From the NCBI GenBank assembly GCA_964646815.1, contig CAZYFH010000012.1:1-64000 (forward strand): 64,000 nucleotides of DNA, in the 5' to 3' direction. The position numbers were made by a program, and so were the translations under genes. Origin of the DNA: CAZYFH01 sp964646815. Its GTDB lineage: Bacteria; Acidobacteriota; Vicinamibacteria; Vicinamibacterales; UBA8438. The notes beneath the pieces are model-generated. The model was not told where the DNA came from and searched no databases. It worked only from the letters and a program-made list of their open reading frames with translations. Positions 58,917 to 64,000 of this stretch are shown here, in pieces; position 1 is the stretch's first letter; the number at the start of each line of letters is the position of its first letter.

Positions 58917-60818
58917 CTAGGCCGGCGTCTTCGGGTATCCGAGTCGGCCGAGCGCCTCGGTGATCTCGTCTAGGATGGCCGGGTCGTCGATCGTGGCGGG
59001 GGTCGTGTATTCCCGCCCTTCCGCGATCTTCTTGATGGTGCCTCGCAGGATCTTGCCAGACCGCGTTTTTGGCAGCCGGGGGACGAGCGTGGCCGCCTTG
59101 AAAGCTGCCACCGGACCGATCGATGAACGGACCTGTGCGACCAACTCCGGCACGATCTCCTCTGGCCCGCGGGTGACCCCGGCTTTCGTGACGGCGAACC
59201 CGATGGGGACCTCGCCCTTGATCGCGTCAGCCACACCGACCACCGCGCACTCCGCAATGTCGGGATGGGACGCAAGAACTTCCTCCATGCCGCCCGTCGA
59301 CAGGCGGTGGCCGGCAACGTTGATGATGTCGTCGATGCGGCTCATGATGAACAGATAGCCGTCGTCGTCCTTGAACCCGGCATCGCCCGTCACGTAGTAC
59401 CCCGGATGGCGTGAGAGATACGAACTCTCGAAGCCGTCCTCGTTGTTCCACAACGTGGGCAGACAGCCGGGCGGCAGCGGCAGCTTGATGACGATGCCGC
59501 CGATCGTTCCGGCCGGCAGTTCGACGCCGTCATCACCGAGTACGCGGACGTCGTAGCCGGGGACGGCGGTCGTCGGCGAGCCTGGCTTGACCGGCAACAT
59601 GCCGAGCCCCACACAGTTGGCGGCAATGGGCCATCCCGTTTCGGTTTGCCACCAGTGGTCGATCACCGGCACATCCAGCCGGTCGCGCGCCCAGATCAGG
59701 GTGTCGGGGTCGCAGCGCTCCCCGGCGAGGAACAGCGTCCGGAACCGCGAAAGGTCGTACTTCGCCATGAAGCGCCCGTCCGGGTCCTCCTTCTTGATCG
59801 CCCGGAAGGCGGTGGGCGCCGTGAAGAGGACGTTGACGCCGTGCTGCTCCACCACGCGCCAGAAGGCCCCCGGGTCGGGTGTGCCCACCGGCTTCCCCTC
59901 GTAGAGGACCGTCGTCGCGCCGGCCAGCAATGGGGCGTAGACGATGTAGGAGTGGCCGACCACCCAGCCGATGTCTGACGCGGCCCAGAACACCTCGCCG
60001 GCGCCGACGCCGTACACATGCTCCATGCTCCACTTCAGCGCGACCGCGTGCCCGCCGTTGTCGCGCACCACGCCCTTTGGGACGCCGGTCGTGCCGGAGG
60101 TGTAGAGGATGTAGAGCGGGTCGGTGGAAGCCAGCGGCACGCAGTCGACCGGGGCGGCTTGCGCACACGTCTCCTGCCAGTCGAGATCTCGGCCGTCCAC
60201 GAGCGGCGCGGCGGCCTGCGGTCGCTGCAGGATGAGACAGCGCGCCGGCTTGTGCGCTGCGAGGGCGATCGCCTCGTCGAGCAGCGGCTTGTACGGCACG
60301 ACGCGTCCTGCCTCGATGCCGCACGACGCCGACAGGACCATGGTCGGCGTGGCATCGTCGATGCGGGCGGCCAGTTCCTTTGGGGCGAAGCCACCGAATA
60401 CCACGGAGTGGATCGCGCCAACCCGGGCGCACGCGAGCATGGCGATCACCGCCTCCGGGACCATCGGCATGTAGATGATCACGCGGTCGCCGCGCGTGAC
60501 TCCCTGCGCGGCCAGCGCTCCCGCCGCCTGGGCCACCTTGTCCCGCAGCTCGGTGAACGTGTACCGGCGCACGGTATCGGTCACCGGGCTGTCATAGATG
60601 AGGGCGAGTTGCTTCCCGCGCCCGCGGTCGATGTGGTGATCGAGGGCGTTGTAGCAGGTGTTGAACTCGCCGCCGGCGAACCAACGGTGGAACGGGGCGC
60701 GGCTGTCGTCACGCACGCGGTCCCAGCGTCGAATCCACGAAAGCGACTCGGCAGCGGCGGCCCAGAATCCCTCCGGGTCGGCAGCGGCTTGGTGATAGAC
60801 CTCTGGATAGGCACTCAT
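58917..60818 (-). CDS. prpE: Propionyl-CoA synthetase
   Basis: The 633-residue ANL-family ligase has the PrpE hallmark YTSGTTGVPKGVVRDNGGHAVALKWSM, the WWQTETGWPI box, TGDAGFKDDDGYLFIMSRIDDIINVAGHRLSTGGMEE and the catalytic Lys in TRSGKILRGTIKKIA. It makes propionyl-CoA from propionate, ATP and CoA; acetate or short-chain acids may also be used. The ATG at 60818 gives the standard N-terminus (YPEVYHQAAADPEGFWAAAAE). No prpBCD genes are adjacent. It is divergent from copC. Confidence 0.93.
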   Translation of the reverse strand: MSAYPEVYHQAAADPEGFWAAAAESLSWIRRWDRVRDDSRAPFHRWFAGGEFNTCYNALDHHIDRGRGKQLALIYDSPVTDTVRRYTFTELRDKVAQAAGALAAQGVTRGDRVIIYMPMVPEAVIAMLACARVGAIHSVVFGGFAPKELAARIDDATPTMVLSASCGIEAGRVVPYKPLLDEAIALAAHKPARCLILQRPQAAAPLVDGRDLDWQETCAQAAPVDCVPLASTDPLYILYTSGTTGVPKGVVRDNGGHAVALKWSMEHVYGVGAGEVFWAASDIGWVVGHSYIVYAPLLAGATTVLYEGKPVGTPDPGAFWRVVEQHGVNVLFTAPTAFRAIKKEDPDGRFMAKYDLSRFRTLFLAGERCDPDTLIWARDRLDVPVIDHWWQTETGWPIAANCVGLGMLPVKPGSPTTAVPGYDVRVLGDDGVELPAGTIGGIVIKLPLPPGCLPTLWNNEDGFESSYLSRHPGYYVTGDAGFKDDDGYLFIMSRIDDIINVAGHRLSTGGMEEVLASHPDIAECAVVGVADAIKGEVPIGFAVTKAGVTRGPEEIVPELVAQVRSSIGPVAAFKAATLVPRLPKTRSGKILRGTIKKIAEGREYTTPATIDDPAILDEITEALGRLGYPKTPA

Positions 60819-60932
60819 GAGTGGACATCCTACCGCAGAGGACCGACCTGTCCCTCCCGAATCACCGCCAGACACGGCCCCGTCGTATACAATCAGCATA
60901 CGGTCTGATTTAACCCTCGTGGGAGGCACATC

Positions 60933-61301
60933 ATGAGACTCGGGACCCGAGCGATGGGATGGTGCGCAGTGCTGGTGGTTCTCAGCGTGGCGACCGCCAT
61001 CGCGCATCTCCGCGTGGACAAGACGACGCCGGAGGCTAACGCAGTATTGGCCGACGCGCCGCAGCACATCCAGGTGTGGTTCACACAGAGTCCAGATCCG
61101 GCGATCAGCCTGCTCACGCTTGAGGGTCCCGATGGGGCGATCGAACTGGGCGACACGATGATTCACGAGGACAAGTCGCTGATGGCCATGTTGCCATCGG
61201 CGCTGGATCACGGCTCGTACACCGTGAAGTGGCGGACCGCTGGGAACGACGGTCACGCGCTGCGCGGTGATTTTGCCTTCACCGTTCGGGCCGCCGATTA
61301 G
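60933..61301 (+). CDS. copC: CopC-type periplasmic copper protein
   Basis: The 122-residue protein has a signal peptide ending TAIAHLRVDKTTPEANAVL. The mature N-terminal His followed by 'xxxxxxPxxxxVL' is the classic CopC start that binds Cu2+; a second His lies in GNDGHALRGDFAF, also a CopC ligand. It fits the Cu2+-only CopC type because the Met-rich Cu+ site is absent. The ATG follows gggaggcacatc. It is followed by copD, with which it acts in copper uptake to the cytosol. Confidence 0.92.
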   Translation: MRLGTRAMGWCAVLVVLSVATAIAHLRVDKTTPEANAVLADAPQHIQVWFTQSPDPAISLLTLEGPDGAIELGDTMIHEDKSLMAMLPSALDHGSYTVKWRTAGNDGHALRGDFAFTVRAAD

Positions 61302-61381
61302 TCCCTCGTCAGTCACGCGCGGGGGCGGCGACAGACATCCGAACGGGTCGGCTACGCCGCAACCTGCGGTGCACCCTCCGT

Positions 61382-62311
61382 ATGAGCCCCGCGTCGCTCG
61401 CCGTCGCTTACCTGGCCGTCGCGAATTGGGTGACCTATCTCGGGCTCTTCGGGCTCACCGGTGCGACGACGGCCCGCGCCGTCATGAGTTCCCTCCGCCC
61501 CACCGCGCGGACCCTCCCGACGGGTGTGTGGCCGCAGCTCGAACGCCGGCTGTACAGAGTGGGTGTCCTCTCGACGGTCATGCTGGTAGCCGCCGCCGTC
61601 GCGCGTCTCTACGCGCAGACCTACTCTGTCTTCGGCCTGGACGAGCCAGTGACCATCGAGTTGGTGCGGATCATTGCCCTGGAGAGTCGGTGGGGCACAT
61701 TCTGGCTTCCGCAAGTCGTCGTGGCGGCCGGGGCGGCGGTGACGATCGGGTGGGCTGCGATCCGACCTCGTCCTGGCTGGCGGGCCACTGCGGTCATGGT
61801 TGTGCTGCTCTGGGTTACGTTGCCGTTGACCGGGCACGCGGTGACACTCGGCACGTACCTGCCGTGGCTCCTCCAGATTGGCCACGGGCTGGCCGCCGCG
61901 GCCTGGCTCGGTACGCTGGCGGTCGTGCTGGCGGTCGCGGCCGTCGCGACGACGGAGCCCGGCGCCGACGCATGGGTCTCTGCCGTCATCGACCGCTTTT
62001 CGCGGCTCGCCGTCTGGGCCGTGTCCATCGTGTTGGTGACCGGCGGCGCCACGGCGTGGTTGTATATCAATTCGCTCAGCCAGCTCCGGACGACCTCCTG
62101 GGGCCTGACGCTGCTCGCGAAGTTCGTTCTGGTCGCGGCCACCGGCGCTGTTGGGGCGTACAATTGGCGGCGGGTCCGGCCGCAGCTCGGGAATGCTGCC
62201 GGCACACGCACCTTGGTCCGCTCCGCTCGACTGGAGCTCGCGCTCGGTGTCGTGCTTCTGGCGATAACCGCCGTCCTCGTGCATCTGGCGATGCCCTACG
62301 AATTGGAGTAA
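61382..62311 (+). CDS. copD: CopD family copper membrane protein
   Basis: The 309-residue protein has eight predicted helices, consistent with the CopD family (ANWVTYLGLFGLTGA, VGVLSTVMLVAAAVARLYAQ, LQIGHGLAAAAWLGTLAVVLAV, SIVLVTGGATAWLYI and others). Conserved residues TGHAV, QIGHGLAAAAWLG and WGLTLLAKFVLV are family typical. It probably moves copper across the inner membrane with CopC, perhaps to supply the cuproenzymes in this region. ATG 61382 is used; upstream in-frame starts lack homology. Confidence 0.88.
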   Translation: MSPASLAVAYLAVANWVTYLGLFGLTGATTARAVMSSLRPTARTLPTGVWPQLERRLYRVGVLSTVMLVAAAVARLYAQTYSVFGLDEPVTIELVRIIALESRWGTFWLPQVVVAAGAAVTIGWAAIRPRPGWRATAVMVVLLWVTLPLTGHAVTLGTYLPWLLQIGHGLAAAAWLGTLAVVLAVAAVATTEPGADAWVSAVIDRFSRLAVWAVSIVLVTGGATAWLYINSLSQLRTTSWGLTLLAKFVLVAATGAVGAYNWRRVRPQLGNAAGTRTLVRSARLELALGVVLLAITAVLVHLAMPYELE

Positions 62312-62320
62312 AAGACCTCC

Positions 62321-63559
62321 ATGACCACACCATTCTCCCGTCGGCGTTTCCTGCAGACGGCTGGGGCGAGCGCCGCAGTCTGGGTGCCTGCGTCCGTCAA
62401 CGGTTACACCACGTCTGAGGTGGCCGCCATGGCGACCGGCGAGCGCCTCGAGGTCGGGCTGTCGATGTGGGAGCTCGACACGCCCGCGCTCGTGGTCGAT
62501 CTGGACGCCCTTGAGGGCAACCTTGTCACGATGCAGGAGACCGTACGCGCCAACGGCATTGCGAGCCGCCCGCATGCCAAGACGCACAAGTGTCCCGCCA
62601 TCGCACGGTTGCAGCTCGAGGGCGGAGCGGTCGGGATCTGCGTGGCAAAGATCAGCGAGGCCGAGGCACTGTTCGAGCATGGCATCGCCGAGCTGTTGAT
62701 GACGACCAGCAACGTCACGCCCTTCAAGATCCAGCGGGCGATGATGCTCCGCAAGTGGTGCGACGGGTTCATCCAGGCGACCGATACGGCCGAGAACGCA
62801 CGGCAGCTGTCCGACGCGGCACAGGCGGCTGACATCGTGGCCGATGTGGTCGTCGACGTCGACCCGGGCGGGCACCGGACAGGAATCACGCCCGGGCGAC
62901 CCGCGCTGATGCTCGCGCAGCTCGTTGATCGGCTGCCGCATCTCCGGCTGCGCGGCATGCTCTGTTACGACGGCGGATCGCAACACGTCAAGGGGTTCGA
63001 CGCGCGGCGGGCCCAGACGCTCGAGCGCCTGGCACCCGCCGCGGAGACGTTCGAGCTATTCCGCCGGTCGGGGCTGAACACCGATGTCTTCAGTGGCGGA
63101 GGCACGGGCACCTACAACATCGACCACGCTACCCCAGGCCTCACCGACGTCCAGGTTGGCAGTTACGTCTTCATGGATGCGCAATATTTGGCCATCGGAG
63201 GCGCCCAGGACGCCGAGCGATTCTCTGACTTTCAGCCGGCGCTGACGATTCTCACGACCGTCCTCAACGCGCAGTACGCGGGACGGGCCACCACGGACGC
63301 GGGTGCCAAGGCCTGCACGATCAATCGCCCGTGGGCGATCGTCAAAGGCGAGTCGGGGATGAGCTACACGTCGGGCTCCGATGAGTTTGGGTCGATCCGC
63401 TACGACAACCCGAGCCGAACCTACGCGGTCGGCGACAAACTCGAGCTGATCGTGTCGCACTGCGATCCGGTCGTGAACCTCTACGACCAGATGTACGCCG
63501 TGCGCAACGGGCAGGTCGAGGCGGTCTGGAGCATCGCCGCACGCGGCAGGTCGACCTAG
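62321..63559 (+). CDS. DSD1/D-threonine-aldolase-like PLP enzyme with Tat-like signal
   Basis: The 412-residue protein begins with SRRRFLQTAGASAAVWVPA, a twin-arginine signal, then the alanine-racemase-like N-domain: LDTPALVVDLDALEGNLVTMQ, with the PLP Lys in RPHAKTHKCPAIA, and the C-terminal D-serine dehydratase-like domain, including YDNPSRTYAVGDKLELIVSHCDPVVNLYDQM (His/Cys zinc site of the family). It probably acts on a D-3-hydroxyamino acid in the periplasm after folding and PLP loading in the cytosol. It starts 10 bases after copD. Confidence 0.9.
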   Translation: MTTPFSRRRFLQTAGASAAVWVPASVNGYTTSEVAAMATGERLEVGLSMWELDTPALVVDLDALEGNLVTMQETVRANGIASRPHAKTHKCPAIARLQLEGGAVGICVAKISEAEALFEHGIAELLMTTSNVTPFKIQRAMMLRKWCDGFIQATDTAENARQLSDAAQAADIVADVVVDVDPGGHRTGITPGRPALMLAQLVDRLPHLRLRGMLCYDGGSQHVKGFDARRAQTLERLAPAAETFELFRRSGLNTDVFSGGGTGTYNIDHATPGLTDVQVGSYVFMDAQYLAIGGAQDAERFSDFQPALTILTTVLNAQYAGRATTDAGAKACTINRPWAIVKGESGMSYTSGSDEFGSIRYDNPSRTYAVGDKLELIVSHCDPVVNLYDQMYAVRNGQVEAVWSIAARGRST

Positions 63560-63752
63560 CCACTAGTTGGACGGGTCTTCGCCCGGAAGCGCCGGCGTTC
63601 CGTGGGGACCCCCACCAGCCCATGGGGTGCGTCCGCGTCGAATACAGCGGCGCGCATCCCATCGGCTGGCAGCCTCACTCCGCGCGCGCGAGGCGCGCCG
63701 TGCGCGCCCTGGCCGTTTGCGCGTCAGTGGGACTGCGATCGGGTCGGGTATA

Positions 63753-64000
63753 ATGGCAGCGCCTATGTGGACGAAGCTGATGAATAAGCCTCGCAAGAGG
63801 GCGCCAAAGCGAATCGCAGTCATCGACCCTGAGCGCTGCTTCGGCGCGGTCGCGTGCTCAATCTGTCAGGCGGCCTGTCCGGTCGAGGACTGCATCATCG
63901 AGGAACCGGATAGCTACGGCCGGATGGTATGCGCGGTCGTCATCGACAAGTGCATCGGCTGCGGCCTCTGCGTCACGCTAGGCAACACGACCGCCCCTCA
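63753..64000 (+). CDS. 4Fe-4S ferredoxin-like protein (partial at the window end)
   Basis: The frame from ATG 63753 (or ATG 63765) runs off the window. It encodes KRIAVIDPERCFGAVACSICQAACPVEDCII..: a first cluster motif C-x5-C-x2-C-x3-CP, unusually spaced, then DKCIGCGLCVTLGNTTAP, CxxCxxC whose fourth Cys is not seen. It resembles 2[4Fe-4S] ferredoxin modules of larger oxidoreductases. The motifs are clear but the full family cannot be judged. An opposite-strand open frame here (63563-63823) is a shadow. Confidence 0.8.
   Translation, partial: MAAPMWTKLMNKPRKRAPKRIAVIDPERCFGAVACSICQAACPVEDCIIEEPDSYGRMVCAVVIDKCIGCGLCVTLGNTTAP

Noticed and set aside
61352..62986. A 544-codon minus-strand open frame
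   Set aside because: Shadow of copD and the PLP enzyme gene; no recognisable domain.
63563..63823. An 86-codon minus-strand frame at the right end
   Set aside because: It is opposite the ferredoxin-like start, which has clear cysteine motifs; the minus frame is Arg-rich without motifs.
1..64000. tRNA or rRNA genes
   Set aside because: No cloverleaf with a T-loop GGTTCGAATCC-like sequence or rRNA core sequence was noticed by eye; a covariance search would be decisive.

Overview
The window is GC-rich, densely coded bacterial DNA. It encodes TonB-dependent receptors, a BamA/TamA-type barrel, many Sec signal peptides and periplasmic c-type cytochromes, so the host is a Gram-negative (diderm) bacterium. 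The gene families point to Acidobacteriota, possibly the Vicinamibacteria: a VWFA-related acidobacterial domain protein, DUF6152 and DUF6644 proteins, a 'PDLNGIW' secreted protein and many PQQ dehydrogenases. No rRNA, tRNA, CRISPR array or intact insertion sequence was seen.

Layout. 1-12 kb is one plus-strand oxidative cluster: a nitrilase, three mGDH-like PQQ dehydrogenases interleaved with a cyclase (kynurenine formamidase fold) and an NHL/PAL-like propeller, then a cytochrome c fused to a PHM-like copper monooxygenase domain, then a secreted protein of unknown family. 12-15.4 kb is a ferrous iron locus (membrane-anchored DtxR-FeoA fusion plus FeoB). 15.4-17 kb is a graveyard of two toxin-antitoxin pairs in which all four genes are broken. 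17-21.4 kb holds an eight-PASTA membrane protein, a translationally coupled unknown gene and a HEAT-repeat protein. 22-26.3 kb repeats the copper monooxygenase / unknown secreted protein / PAL-like propeller set and ends with a cytochrome c'-like lipoprotein. 26.3-36.8 kb has a DUF6152 gene, an OmpR/EnvZ-type two-component system, two TonB-dependent receptors and a PepSY membrane protein. 36.8-46.8 kb carries small cytochromes, DUF6644 membrane proteins, lipocalin-like, hydrolase, SYLF and outer-membrane barrel genes. 46.9-50.9 kb is a minus-strand operon of an acyl-CoA ligase, a neutral-ceramidase-superfamily enzyme and an alkaline-ceramidase-like membrane enzyme. 50.9-54.4 kb holds a VWA protein, a fourth PQQ dehydrogenase and a coiled-coil protein. 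54.5-58.9 kb is an AttEFGH-like ABC exporter operon. 58.9-64 kb holds prpE, copC, copD, a D-threonine aldolase/DSD1-like PLP enzyme and the start of a 4Fe-4S ferredoxin.

How the genes work together. Most of the window serves periplasmic oxidation and metal handling. PQQ enzymes and copper monooxygenase-like proteins would pass electrons to or from the small c-type cytochromes. Iron (Feo, TonB/PepSY) and copper (CopC/CopD) genes would supply the cofactors. The most interesting observations are: (1) a duplicated module of cytochrome-c/PHM-like protein, PAL-like propeller and an unknown secreted protein, which looks like a split, haem-linked relative of peptidylglycine alpha-amidating monooxygenase; (2) a near-identical promoter/operator block in front of both TonB receptors, with a related motif in front of the two-component regulator; (3) three copies of a MITE-like element whose ends repeatedly coincide with gene stop codons.
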